Of a DNA stretch of 64,000 nucleotides, positions 34,829 through 43,688 are shown piece after piece. This stretch comes from Trebonia sp963759545. Lineage in GTDB: Bacteria > Actinomycetota > Actinomycetes > Streptosporangiales > Streptosporangiaceae. The position numbers and the translations under genes were made by a program. Within the stretch, counting starts at the first letter, position 1; each line of letters starts with the position of its first letter. The stretch is taken from positions 315,597-379,596 of the forward strand of contig CAVXAB010000006.1 in assembly GCA_963759545.1 (NCBI GenBank), given 5' to 3'. The notes under the pieces were generated by a model. It was not told where the DNA came from. It made no database searches and saw nothing but the letters and a program-made list of their open reading frames with translations.

Positions 34829-35296
34829 ATGCCTGCGAATCGGAATTCACGGCGGTGGGAGGTCAGGCGCGATGGCTCATCGTGGAGAGACTCGGCTTCC
34901 CCGCAGTGTCAGGACGATCTTGATGGCCTGCTGAACCTGACGCTCCGGTTCGCCCAGCAGATGCTGGGGAAGAGGGGAGAGTTCTATCCCTTCGGCGCAG
35001 CAATGAGCACAGGCGGGGAGGCACGGCTGCTCGGCGGGGACCCTCGCCGCGACGCCAGCACCGCGGCCCTTCCCATGCTGCTCGACGGGCTTCGCCATGA
35101 TCGGGCTGACTTCCGGGCCGTCGCCATTTGCTCGCACGTCCGGCTGCCCGACTCAGACGCAGTCAGGGTCAACCTGGAGCACAAAGAAGGCCAGGCGGTG
35201 CACTTCGTGGTGCCCTACAGCAACAAGCGGCTCAGCCGCGGTGTTGAGTATGGCGAACCTCGCAGAGGCACCCCATTCAGGCAGGTCTGGACCTGA
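34829..35296 (+). CDS. conserved protein of unknown function
   Basis: A 155-residue soluble protein with good codon bias. Recognisable blocks are YPFGAAMSTGGEARLLGGDP, ALPMLLDGLRHDRADFRAVA and VRVNLEHKEGQAVHFVVPYS, and the overall alpha/beta pattern repeats around a GGD turn. I have seen such proteins as actinomycete conserved hypotheticals but cannot name a function. It has no membrane segment or signal peptide. It lies 84 bp after the APH-fold gene. Confidence 0.6.
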   Translation: MPANRNSRRWEVRRDGSSWRDSASPQCQDDLDGLLNLTLRFAQQMLGKRGEFYPFGAAMSTGGEARLLGGDPRRDASTAALPMLLDGLRHDRADFRAVAICSHVRLPDSDAVRVNLEHKEGQAVHFVVPYSNKRLSRGVEYGEPRRGTPFRQVWT

Positions 35297-35402
35297 CCGC
35301 CCGCTTAGCCGGTGACTGCTCGCCGCCAAGGCCGCCTGCGCGAACGACTGTGGTCGGCATGCGGTTCGCCAGGTGAGGGGAGCGATTCCTGTGGGCCGGG
35401 CG

Positions 35403-36488
35403 CTAGCGGTCTTCATCCTCTGGGACGTTTGCCCCCTCGGCGTGCTGCTCGGGCGCGCCCTTGATCGCGATCGCCGCGCGGGACTGGAGAGCCGCGTCGA
35501 ACAGCTCGGCCACCGACTTGCGGATCTCCTCGCGCAGGGCCGCCCTGTCCCGGCAGAGGTTCTCGATGTTCCGCTGGTAAAGCACGAACCTGTCCCCGAA
35601 GGAGACGCGCGAGCGCGCCCCCGCGGCGAAGTCCCCGCCCAGCGCGCCGAACTGACTGTCCGAGTCGCCGCCGCCAGTGCTTGGCCCTGCCAGGTGCCAC
35701 CGGCTATCGGGGTCTACGCCCCGCTCGACCCGCGACTTGTCCGGCAGCAGCGCCACGTCCACCGGCTCGCCGGAGGAACCGCCGGTCTCGGCGTCGTGCA
35801 CCCTGACCTGCGCGTCAACCGCCGCCTGGAACTCAGCGCCGGCCATCCGGTGCGGCACCACCCAGGTGCCAGAACCGGAGGGCAGCGCCGCCGCGGCGGC
35901 GAAGTCGGCCCGCCCCGCCTCAGGGTTGCCCGCGTCGAGCCAGACCCTGACCTGGCCGCGGAGCGCCCACCCGGGGGCGAACCGGCCGGCCAGTTTCACT
36001 AGGCTGTCGAGGCGCTCGCCCGCCTCCTCGAACCGGCCCTGGCGGTACAGCGCGACCGCGAGGCGCCACAGCGCCTGGGCCGAGGCCGGATCAGCGTCGG
36101 CCGCCGCCTGGGCGGCCAGGCGCGCGTCCTCGAAACGCCCCAGCCACCACAGCGCCTCCGAGGCGAGCACGAGCGCCGCGATCCGGACCGCGGGCACCGG
36201 GTCGCTCAGGTGGCGATGGGCCACCCACAGGGCCCCGAGCGGGCGGTCAGGGCAGCTGCGCGTGTGTTCCCGCAGCGTCTCTAGGGCATCCTTCGCCGTT
36301 TCGCCGCCGTCATGGCGGTGTTCGGCGGGAACAAGGTTGAGCCACCGTGCCGCGGCGCCTCTCAGCGGCTCGCCTGGTTCGAAGTCGGGCGCCTTGGGGT
36401 TCGCCACGTACCCGGGGCCGGAGTGACGGGAGGGCCGCGGCCCTGGAATAACGGAGCGTCCCACGTCATCTCCGGGCATAGGGCACAT
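35403..36488 (-). CDS. TPR protein with degenerate zincin-like domain
   Basis: A 361-residue protein. Residues ~95-205 form TPR-like helical repeats (LGRFEDARLAAQAAADADPA, YRQGRFEEAGERLDSLVKLA). The C-terminal part resembles the small bacterial metallopeptidase family (PF06262-type): PVDVALLPDKSRVERGVDP and FGDRFVLYQRNIENLCRDRA then EEIRKSVAELFDAAL. In that family the last stretch is VxHExAHHFG. Here the zinc-binding HExxH is missing, so the domain should be catalytically inactive and may bind peptides or partners. An AAGGAAACG ribosome binding site precedes the ATG at 36488. Function unknown. Confidence 0.7.
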   Translation of the reverse strand: MCPMPGDDVGRSVIPGPRPSRHSGPGYVANPKAPDFEPGEPLRGAAARWLNLVPAEHRHDGGETAKDALETLREHTRSCPDRPLGALWVAHRHLSDPVPAVRIAALVLASEALWWLGRFEDARLAAQAAADADPASAQALWRLAVALYRQGRFEEAGERLDSLVKLAGRFAPGWALRGQVRVWLDAGNPEAGRADFAAAAALPSGSGTWVVPHRMAGAEFQAAVDAQVRVHDAETGGSSGEPVDVALLPDKSRVERGVDPDSRWHLAGPSTGGGDSDSQFGALGGDFAAGARSRVSFGDRFVLYQRNIENLCRDRAALREEIRKSVAELFDAALQSRAAIAIKGAPEQHAEGANVPEDEDR

Positions 36489-36633
36489 GATCGTTTCCTT
36501 GCCTCGGGCCGCGCCCGCTAGTGAGGGGCAAGACGTCCGTCTACTCTAGCGGGCCGCTGCGCGGTGCAGGAGTTGCCAGGTCACCGTCGGCCCACCCGCC
36601 TGCTGGGAGCCGGGTCGTTACTTGCGCCGGGTA

Positions 36634-37416
36634 TCAGCATGCTTGCGGCGGCCGGCCGCAGTCGGCGAGATCCGCGGAGCCCGCCCCGGCCGCGCTACGT
36701 CCTTCGGCTGGAATGAGATAGCCCGCTCTCTGCCGGGTGACGATCAGCGGCTGGCTTCCAGGCGGCTCAAGCTTGGCTCGCAGCCGGCTGATGTACACGC
36801 GGATGTATTCCGTCTCCGCCTCGTACCCCTGGCCCCAGACCTGGCGTAGCAGGTGCGCACGGGACAGCAGTCTCCCCCGGTTGACGGCGAGTTCGCGCAG
36901 CAGCGCGAACTCGGTCGGAGTGAGGCGCACCTCGGCGCCTGCGAGCCACACCTGCTTGCTCACCAGGTTGATCGACAGGCCGCCGATGGCGATCCTGGCC
37001 GGCGCGGGCTCGGCCGGGGCCTCGGCGACGGGCCGGGTCCGGCGCAGCGTGGCATGGATCCGCGCTAGGAGCTCCTCGATGCCGAATGGCTTGGTCATGT
37101 AGTCGTCGGCGCCCATGTTCAGCGCCGTGACTTTGTCCTGCTCCCCGCCCCTTGCCGACACCACGATGATCCCGACGGGTGACCGCTCGCGGAGCTCGCG
37201 GCACAGCTCGAACCCGTCGGCCTCGGGCAGCATGAGGTCGAGCAGCACCATGTCCGGCTGCTCGAGGTCAAGCAGGTCGATCACCTTGCTTCCGGCGGAG
37301 ACGACCGTGTCGAAGCCCCGCACGACCAGATTGGAGCGGATCAAATCGACGATGTTCGGATCGTCTTCGATAATCAGCACCTTTACCGCGACCATCGGAT
37401 TACTCACCGTAGTCAT
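36634..37416 (-). CDS. OmpR/PhoB-family response regulator
   Basis: A 260-residue regulator. The receiver domain has acidic pocket residues Glu17/Asp18/Asp19, phosphoacceptor Asp60 (MVLLDLMLPEADG), Ser87 and Lys109 (MTKPFG). The C-terminal winged helix is seen in VRLTPTEFALLRELAVNRGR and YIRVYISRLRAKLEPP to TRQRAGYLIP. The layout resembles KdpE/MtrA-like regulators. No histidine kinase is adjacent, so it is an orphan within this window. The ATG at 37416 follows GGAGAAAG. A longer form from 37455 is possible. Confidence 0.92.
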   Translation of the reverse strand: MTTVSNPMVAVKVLIIEDDPNIVDLIRSNLVVRGFDTVVSAGSKVIDLLDLEQPDMVLLDLMLPEADGFELCRELRERSPVGIIVVSARGGEQDKVTALNMGADDYMTKPFGIEELLARIHATLRRTRPVAEAPAEPAPARIAIGGLSINLVSKQVWLAGAEVRLTPTEFALLRELAVNRGRLLSRAHLLRQVWGQGYEAETEYIRVYISRLRAKLEPPGSQPLIVTRQRAGYLIPAEGRSAAGAGSADLADCGRPPQAC

Positions 37417-38069
37417 AGGCTTTCTCCAGTGATTCGTCATCCCCGCATCGCGCAACTATAAGACGGTTTGCCCGCCATGATCCAGCATCCAGGAAACGTA
37501 GATTGAAGTTGTGTAACGGTCAACGCGTTGCCGTGCCGGTTTGCAGATTTTCGTGTTTGTTTCGTGAGCTCTGGAACATCGAGAAGAGCTTCCGCATGTC
37601 CAAGTCCGACCTCCAGGCCCAGGCGGTGCGCCACCGCGAGCGCGACTCGATCGGGACCCGCCCATGATCGACGGACTCGGCATCGCGCGGTATACGTTGT
37701 GCTACGGCCTGGACGCGGACGAGATGGCGCGCTGGTCGCCAAGGAGCTGGACTGGATCGCTTGGTGCCGCCTGACAAGGCGAAATGATGTTTAGTACGCA
37801 ACTAGCAACTAAAAATTGTTGATAGAATATTAACGTATCGGCGATCGCGCACACATTGACCAGTACGCAATTTAGGACTACTTTTCTTTGCCGCCGTTTT
37901 GCTCTTGCGCGAGGCAGGCCAGCGGGTCTAGTTCATTTAGATCACGGGTATGTTTCGGCCCTTGAAGTATGGCGTTCCAAAGATCTACCTTTCATCCCGG
38001 AAGGACACGCGTGTCTACGGTGTCCCCGCTTCGGCGTATCCGACCGCATTGCGGCGAAAGGGGTATGGG
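37417..38069. other. intergenic region with transposase remnant and AT-rich stretch
   Basis: It contains a transposase fragment (37563-37650). The segment about 37790-37900 is far richer in A/T than the rest of the window. The promoter of the sugar ABC operon should lie there. TTGACC at about 37856 is a candidate -35 element. No intact gene is seen. Confidence 0.5.
37563..37650 (+). pseudogene. IS1634-like transposase C-terminal remnant
   Basis: The frame RELWNIEKSFRMSKSDLQAQ followed by AVRHRERDSIG matches the conserved end of IS1634/ISL3-type DDE transposases (IEKSFRMSKxDLxARP, RDSIEAH), then runs into a stop. No other part of the element or its terminal repeats is recognisable. It marks an old insertion just upstream of the sugar ABC operon. 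Confidence 0.65.
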
Positions 38070-39425
38070 ATGCTTCTGCGTAACAGAGGACAGGGAGGGT
38101 GGCGCTCCCGTTCACAAGGCCACGGCACATTGAGGCCGCTACCCAAATTGGGCTTGGTGGCTGTGGCAGCGGCCGCTGCCATGGTGGCTGCGGGGTGCTC
38201 GTCGTCCTCTACGTCGACCGCGACGGCCCCGGCGTCCTCATCGAGCGCGGGGACCTCGTCCAGCCCGGCTACAAGCGGCTCGGCCACGGTTCCCGCGGGC
38301 CTAAGCGTCAGCTCCTTCACCACTGACATCGCGTCGACGATGTCCCAGCTCAAGGGGCTGACCGGGTCCGCCGGGTCCGGCCTGCAGATCGGCGTGGTCC
38401 TGCCCGACACCACGTCGTCGACGCGGTGGGTCGACTTCGACGCGCCGTACTGGACGACGGCCTTGACCGCCGCCGGGCTCAGCAGCTCGCAGTTCAAGAT
38501 CGACAACGCACAGGGCAGTGACGCGACCCAGCTGAGCCTCGCGACCGCCGACATCAGCGCGGGCGCCAAGGTCCTGGTCGTGTGCCCGCTCGACGGCCCG
38601 ACCGGCGTCGCGATCGCGAAGCTCGCGGAGCAGAAGGGCGTCACCCTGATCGCCTATGACCGCGCCATCTTCGAGGGCTCGAAGACCTACTACGTCAGCT
38701 TCGACAACGAGAAGGTCGGCGAGCTGATCGGCACGGGCTTCAACCAGTGCCTGACCGACTGGAAGGTCAAGAGCCCCCAGGTCTACGTGCTGAACGGCGG
38801 CCAGGACACCGACCCCAACGCGATCTCCTTCGCCACGGGTTACAACAAGGTCGTCTTCGGCCAGTCGGCCAAGACGGTCGCCGCGGGTGCGAAGGGCACC
38901 GCCGGCGGCGCCACGCTGGTGGCGGAGAACTTCGCCCCCGGGTGGGACAACACCAAGGGCGGCACGATCTTCCAGCAGGCCTACACCGCCAACCCGAAGA
39001 TCAACGCCACCATCGAGGCCAATGACGGTCTCGCCAACGCGGTGATCACCGACCTGAAGACGGCCGGCGTCAAGCCCAAGACCGTCCCGACCACCGGCCA
39101 GGACGCCACGGCGCAGGGCATGGCCTGGATCCTCGAGGGCTACCAGTGCGGCTCCGTGTACAAGGCCGTTTACAAGGAGGCCCAGGACGCCGCGGCCATG
39201 GCCGTCATCCTGCTGGCCGGCCAGACTCCGCCCGCGTCTCTGCTGAACAGCACGACCGTCGACCCGGCCAACTCGTCCATCACCGAGCCGGCGTCCCTGA
39301 TCACCCCGGAGTGGGTGACCGCGGCCAACATGGAGTCGACGGTCGTCAAGGACGGCTTCGACAAGGCCTCGGCCATCTGCGCGATCGCGGGTGCGAGCAC
39401 CTGCTCCGCGGCCGGGATCAAGTAA
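38070..39425 (+). CDS. sugar ABC transporter substrate-binding lipoprotein (XylF-like)
   Basis: A 451-residue periplasmic-binding-protein family 1 receptor. A basic N-terminus, a hydrophobic segment (LGLVAVAAAAAMVAAGC) and lipobox Cys43 mark a lipoprotein signal, followed by a Ser/Thr/Ala-rich tether. The mature part has IGVVLPDTTSSTRWVDFDAP, ADISAGAKVLVVCPLDGPTG, LIAYDRAIFEGSKTYYVSFD and TTGQDATAQGMAWILEGYQC, as in xylose/ribose-type receptors. The ATG at 38070 has a GAAAGGGG ribosome binding site. The longer frame from 37950 lacks one. It delivers a monosaccharide, perhaps xylose or a related sugar, to the permease encoded downstream. Confidence 0.92.
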   Translation: MLLRNRGQGGWRSRSQGHGTLRPLPKLGLVAVAAAAAMVAAGCSSSSTSTATAPASSSSAGTSSSPATSGSATVPAGLSVSSFTTDIASTMSQLKGLTGSAGSGLQIGVVLPDTTSSTRWVDFDAPYWTTALTAAGLSSSQFKIDNAQGSDATQLSLATADISAGAKVLVVCPLDGPTGVAIAKLAEQKGVTLIAYDRAIFEGSKTYYVSFDNEKVGELIGTGFNQCLTDWKVKSPQVYVLNGGQDTDPNAISFATGYNKVVFGQSAKTVAAGAKGTAGGATLVAENFAPGWDNTKGGTIFQQAYTANPKINATIEANDGLANAVITDLKTAGVKPKTVPTTGQDATAQGMAWILEGYQCGSVYKAVYKEAQDAAAMAVILLAGQTPPASLLNSTTVDPANSSITEPASLITPEWVTAANMESTVVKDGFDKASAICAIAGASTCSAAGIK

Positions 39426-39435
39426 TCATCTGACC

Positions 39436-39478
39436 GGGGTTGGCGGGCCCGCTATTGCGGCGGGCCCGCCAACCCCGC
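39436..39478. terminator. 18-bp hairpin between receptor and ATPase genes
   Basis: CGGGGTTGGCGGGCCCGC (39436-39453) pairs perfectly with 39461-39478 around the loop TATTGCG. It starts 11 bases after the receptor stop. Placed inside the operon, it probably ends most transcripts or protects the upstream mRNA, giving more binding protein than transporter. Confidence 0.85.
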
Positions 39479-39534
39479 GACGATGTGATGGCTAAGCGGA
39501 CCAACCTGGGCAAAGCTACTGACGGGTATTGAAA

Positions 39535-40368
39535 ATGACTGAGGTGAACGAGGCCCCGGAAGGCACGAGCCGCGGCGGGGACGGTGCCGAGGCAGAACCC
39601 CTGCTGAAGCTGCGGGGCATCGACAAGCACTTCGGGCCGGTGCAGGCGCTCTACGGAGTGGACCTGGACCTGCCCGCGGGCCAGGTGACCGGCCTGTGCG
39701 GAGACAACGGCGCCGGGAAGTCGGTGCTCACCCGCTGCATCGCCGGCGCGCACCAGCCGGACCACGGCGAGATGTTCTTCCAGGGTCGGCAGGTGCACAT
39801 CCGCAGCACCAGGGACGCCTCCGCCCTCGGGATCGAGACCGTTTACCAGGACCTGGCGCTGGCCGACAACCTGGACATCGTCCAGAACATGTTCCTCGGC
39901 CGGGAACAGCTGAGCCACGGCCTGCTGGATGAGGACTCGATGGAGCTGAAGGCGGCCGAGACCCTGAAGGGCCTGCGGGTGACCACGGTACGCTCGATCC
40001 GCCAGCCGGTCGCCTCGCTCTCCGGCGGTCAGCGGCAGTCGGTCGCGGTGGCCAAGGCCGTGATGTGGAACTCCAAGCTGGTGCTGCTCGACGAGCCCAC
40101 CGCCGCCCTCGGGGTGGTGCAGACCCGTCAGGTACTTGATCTGATCAAGCGCCTGCGGGACCACGGGCTCGCGGTGATGGTGATCAGCCACAACCTGAAC
40201 GACGTCTTCGAGGTCGCGGACCGGATCGCGGTGCTGTACCTCGGGCGGATGGTGGCGCAGGCTCCGACCGCCGACTTCGACCGGCAGAGCGTGGTGGAGT
40301 ACATGACGACGGGCACCGCCACCGGACGGCCGTACGAGTCGGCCGGATCCGCTAGTGGCAAGGGCTGA
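39535..40368 (+). CDS. sugar ABC transporter ATP-binding protein
   Basis: A 277-residue single-domain ABC ATPase of the carbohydrate-uptake type 2 group (FrcA-like, not the double-domain XylG/RbsA form). Walker A GDNGAGKS is at 56-63, the Q-loop glutamine is Gln105, signature LSGGQ at 162-166, Walker B LVLLDEP at 182-188 and the switch His219. It would dimerise on the cytoplasmic face of the permease. The ATG at 39535 is preferred. A TTG two codons upstream is possible, and no strong ribosome binding site is visible. The next gene overlaps its end. Confidence 0.92.
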   Translation: MTEVNEAPEGTSRGGDGAEAEPLLKLRGIDKHFGPVQALYGVDLDLPAGQVTGLCGDNGAGKSVLTRCIAGAHQPDHGEMFFQGRQVHIRSTRDASALGIETVYQDLALADNLDIVQNMFLGREQLSHGLLDEDSMELKAAETLKGLRVTTVRSIRQPVASLSGGQRQSVAVAKAVMWNSKLVLLDEPTAALGVVQTRQVLDLIKRLRDHGLAVMVISHNLNDVFEVADRIAVLYLGRMVAQAPTADFDRQSVVEYMTTGTATGRPYESAGSASGKG

Positions 40369-41743
40369 GACCCATGGCCGGAATCGAGAAGCGCCCGTGA
40401 CCGCGGACCCAGGCGAGACCCCGGCCGGGACGGCGGGTGCCGGGACCACCGACCTGACCCTCGACGCCAAGGTGGCCGCGGCCGACGTCCCGCCCGAGCT
40501 CACCGCCCAGTCGCTGAGCCAGTACCTCAGGGCCTGGTTGCTCCGGCTCCGCAGCGGCAACAGCGGTGTCCTGCCCGTGGTCCTGGCGATCGTGATCGTC
40601 GCCGTCGTCTTCGAGATCATCACCCCCGAGCACGCGTACCTGCGGCCGAGCAACCTCGTGTACATCTTCGGGCTGAGCACCGTGTACATGATCCTCGCGA
40701 TCGCCGAGACGATAGTCCTGCTCATCGCGGAGGTCGACCTGTCGGTCGGCGCGGTCGCGCTCATCGGCGGGGCCATCGCCTTCAAGCTGGTACAGCAGCC
40801 CGGGCCGAACTGGCCGTGGTGGGCGGCCCTGCTCGCCGCGCTCGCTATCTGCGGCGCGTTCGGTGCCCTCCAGGGAGCGCTGATCGCGCTGCTGCGCATC
40901 CCGTCCTTCGTCGTGACCCTGGGCGGCTTCCTCCTCTTCTCGGGCATCCTCATCATCATTCTCGGCGGGGCCGACTCCACGGTGAGCCTCAACACCGATG
41001 ATCCCAACCAGAACTTCATCTACGACATGGTCCAGGGGCTGATCAGTCCCGTCATCGGCTGGATCATCCTGGCGGTGGTGGTCGTGGCGGCCGGCGCGTC
41101 CCAGTTGCGACGCCTGGCCGCGAGGCGGCGCCGGGGCCTGGTCGCTCCGCCGCTTGGCGTGACCGTGATCAGGATCGCGCTGGTGGCGATCGTCGGGGCG
41201 GCCGTGGTGCTCGTCTGCTCGGTCAACCGCGGTACCTCGCTGAAGCACGTCACGGGAATCCCGTGGGTGATCCCGATCGTCCTCGTCGTGCTCGGCGCCT
41301 GGACGCTCGTGCTCCAGCGGACCCGCTACGGCCGTTACATCTACGCGATCGGCGGCAACCCGGAAGCCGCCCGCCGGGCCGGCGTCAGCCTCCCCAAGAT
41401 CCGCATCTGGGCGTTCGCGCTGTGCTCGGCGACCGCCGCCCTCGGCGGCATCCTGCTCGGTTCCTTCTTCTACGGGCAGTACAGCACCAACACGGCCGAC
41501 CCCGGCCAGCTCGTCCTGTACACCGTCGCCGCCGCGGTTATCGGCGGGGTCAGCCTGTTCGGCGGCCGGGGCAAGGCCATCCATGGTGTGCTCGGCGGTC
41601 TCCTCATCGGCGGCATCGCCTACGGCGTGTCCCTGCTCAACCTGGGCTCACTGTCCACGCCGTTGACCTACATCCTGCCGGGCGGCGTGCTCCTTATCGC
41701 GGTGCTGATTGACGTGCAGTCACGGCGCGGGGCGGGGGCGTGA
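40355..41743 (+). CDS. sugar ABC transporter permease 1 (XylH-like)
   Basis: A 462-residue integral membrane protein of the ribose/xylose permease family with about ten or more helices. It carries the conserved DLSVGAV and GGNPEAARRAGVSLPKIRIW (EAA-like cytoplasmic loop) elements and the C-terminal VIGGVSLFGGRGKAIHGVLG. The GTG at 40355 overlaps the ATPase stop by 14 bases. A GTG at 40397 (TADPGETPAG) would give the same N-terminus as the paralogue downstream. It shares most of its length with the next gene and was produced by duplication. It probably pairs with it, or forms homodimers, as the transmembrane channel. Confidence 0.9.
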   Translation: MARAETHGRNREAPVTADPGETPAGTAGAGTTDLTLDAKVAAADVPPELTAQSLSQYLRAWLLRLRSGNSGVLPVVLAIVIVAVVFEIITPEHAYLRPSNLVYIFGLSTVYMILAIAETIVLLIAEVDLSVGAVALIGGAIAFKLVQQPGPNWPWWAALLAALAICGAFGALQGALIALLRIPSFVVTLGGFLLFSGILIIILGGADSTVSLNTDDPNQNFIYDMVQGLISPVIGWIILAVVVVAAGASQLRRLAARRRRGLVAPPLGVTVIRIALVAIVGAAVVLVCSVNRGTSLKHVTGIPWVIPIVLVVLGAWTLVLQRTRYGRYIYAIGGNPEAARRAGVSLPKIRIWAFALCSATAALGGILLGSFFYGQYSTNTADPGQLVLYTVAAAVIGGVSLFGGRGKAIHGVLGGLLIGGIAYGVSLLNLGSLSTPLTYILPGGVLLIAVLIDVQSRRGAGA

Positions 41744-41774
41744 CCGGTGTCTGACCACATGCAGAGGACAAACG

Positions 41775-43376
41775 ATGAGTGAAGTGCCCGTGAGCGCGGA
41801 CCCCGGCGAGACCCCGGCAGGGACGGGTGTCGGGACGGCCGACCTTACCCTCGACGCCGCGGCCGCCACGGCCGACGTCCCCGCCGAGCTGCTCGCTCAG
41901 TCGCTCGGCCAGTACTTCCGGGCCTCGTGGCTCCGGGTCCGCGGCGGCAACGCCGGCGTCCTGCCCGTGCTGCTGGCTATCGTGGTGGTGGCCATCGGCT
42001 TCCAGATCGCGAACTCGAAGTTCCTCGGGGCGCAGAACCTGGTCAACCTGTTCGAGCAGAGCAGCATCTACATGCTGCTGGCGATCGCCGAGATCTTCGT
42101 CCTGCTCCTCGGCGAGATCGACCTCTCCGTCGGCCTGGTCATGGGGATGAGCAGCGTCGTGGTCGCCGAGCTTGTGCAGCCGACCGGCGCGAACTGGCCG
42201 TGGTGGGCGGCGATCATCGTGGCGCTGCTCGCCAGCTCCGCGTGGGGCGCCCTCCAGGGCACGCTGGTGTCACGGCTGAAGATGCCGTCGTTCATCGTCA
42301 CCCTCGGCGGGCTGCTGATCCTGGAGGGTGTGGCGATCATCGTCCTCGGCGGGTCGCTCGTCGGCATCGGCAACGGCGGGTTCAGGAACGAGGTCTACCT
42401 CTACAACATCTTCTGGGGAACGTTCAGCCCGGTGGTCGGCTGGATCTTGCTCGTCGTCCTGGTGGGAGCCGCCGGCGGAGGGCTCTGGCTGCAGGACGCG
42501 CGCAAGCGCCGCCGCGGCCTGGAGACCGCGCCGCGCAGCCTGGTCGCGATGAAGATCGGCCTCATCGCGGTCGCGGGCATCGTGATCGTCGCCATCTGCA
42601 ACGTCAACCGGGCCCACGCCGGGACGATCGAGGGGGTTCCCTTCATCATCGCGATCGTCCTCGTCATCCTCGTGGCGTCAACGGCTCTGCTGCAGCGGAC
42701 CCGCTTCGGCCGCTACGTGTACGCCATCGGCGGCAACCCCGAGGCGGCGCGGCGAGCCGGCGTCCGGCTGCCGGTGATCCGGACCTGGTCCTTCGCCCTC
42801 GCCGGCCTGATCTCCGGCATCGCGGGCGTGCTGTTCGCCTCGTGGCAGGTCTCGATCACCACCAACATCATCAAGGCCGCCAACAGCTACGTGCTGCTGG
42901 CGGTCGCGGCGGCGGTCATCGGCGGCACCAGCCTGTTCGGCGGCCGGGGCAAGACCATCCACGGCGTCCTCGGCGGCCTCGTCATCGGCGCCATCTACAA
43001 CGGCCTCTACCTGCTGGGCGTGTCGAGCCAGTGGATTGACGTCGCGGTCGCCGCGGTCCTGATCGCGGCGGCGGTCATCGATGTCCTGTCCCGCCGAGGC
43101 GCACCGGGCCGGGGGTTACGCGGTCCAGGGGCGGGCAGCGAGGACGCGCTCCAGGAACGCGAGGAGCCCTGCGCGCAGCACCTGTTCGTCGGACGCGTCA
43201 GGAGGCACCGCGCGGGTCGCGGACGCCATGCGGCCGGACATGAGCCGGCCCCCGCACGGGTTGCGCTAAGAACAATCCTTCGCAATCCTAGAAACACGGG
43301 ACCTTACTCCCAAATGCCGACGCGGACTCCACCGGGCGCGTGGCAGCGTGCGAGCCTCCGCGGCGGCTGCAGGTGA
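41775..43376 (+). CDS. sugar ABC transporter permease 2 (XylH-like)
   Basis: A 533-residue paralogue of the preceding permease, starting with ATG behind AGAGGACA. The shared N-terminal SADPGETPAGT and DLTLDA motifs, the DLSVGLVMGM segment, GGNPEAARRAGVRLPVIRTW and IGGTSLFGGRGKTIHGVLGG identify it as the same family. About the first 445 residues fit a normal permease ending near DVLSRRG. The last ~85 residues are Arg/Gly/Pro-rich without helices and may be a read-through or frameshifted end. With permease 1 and a single ATPase it suggests a heterodimeric channel. Confidence 0.88.
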   Translation: MSEVPVSADPGETPAGTGVGTADLTLDAAAATADVPAELLAQSLGQYFRASWLRVRGGNAGVLPVLLAIVVVAIGFQIANSKFLGAQNLVNLFEQSSIYMLLAIAEIFVLLLGEIDLSVGLVMGMSSVVVAELVQPTGANWPWWAAIIVALLASSAWGALQGTLVSRLKMPSFIVTLGGLLILEGVAIIVLGGSLVGIGNGGFRNEVYLYNIFWGTFSPVVGWILLVVLVGAAGGGLWLQDARKRRRGLETAPRSLVAMKIGLIAVAGIVIVAICNVNRAHAGTIEGVPFIIAIVLVILVASTALLQRTRFGRYVYAIGGNPEAARRAGVRLPVIRTWSFALAGLISGIAGVLFASWQVSITTNIIKAANSYVLLAVAAAVIGGTSLFGGRGKTIHGVLGGLVIGAIYNGLYLLGVSSQWIDVAVAAVLIAAAVIDVLSRRGAPGRGLRGPGAGSEDALQEREEPCAQHLFVGRVRRHRAGRGRHAAGHEPAPARVALRTILRNPRNTGPYSQMPTRTPPGAWQRASLRGGCR

Positions 43377-43654
43377 CGACCAGGGAAACTGAGGAGTCCT
43401 ACCGGCGCGGGAAGGGGGTGCCGCCGTACGACGAGGTCCTCGACGCCACGCTGAATGCCGCCGGCGACCAGACCTTCCTGGTCATCGAGGTCCGGGGCAT
43501 GCCGCTGGACGCGATCGCCTTCTACGGGGTCGGCTGGCAGATCCATGCCGAGAATCTCGCCGCCTATCTCGCCGGACGCGCACGCGGCGACACCAAGGCG
43601 CGATGGGACGATCTCGTCCCCGCCTATCAGGAGCTGGCGGCCAGCATCGGCTAG
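43373..43654 (+). pseudogene. C-terminal fragment of an SRPBCC-type protein
   Basis: The 93-residue frame TTRETEESYRRGKGVPPYDE to ELAASIG resembles the end of AHSA1/SRPBCC proteins (QTFLVIEVRGMPLDAIAFYG, VGWQIHAENLAAYLAGR, ARWDDLVPAYQELA). The N-terminal half of the fold is missing, and the upstream sequence belongs to the permease frame. Probably a truncated gene at the edge of the accessory region. A short independent protein is less likely. Confidence 0.5.
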
Positions 43655-43688
43655 CTACCCTGCGCTTTGGGGCGGAGCGAGTGACAGA

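Noticed and set aside
39418..41584. Long minus-strand frames across the sugar ABC genes, likewise 57358-58872 across the APC permease and 29392-30915 across the MFS gene
   Set aside because: The opposite strand carries membrane helices and family motifs in each case. The antisense translations are Arg/His/Asp-rich without similarity.
43081..43260. A short minus-strand frame (ATG near 43241) with plausible helical composition after the second permease
   Set aside because: About 40 codons, no ribosome binding site assessed as good, no family, and it overlaps the permease frame.
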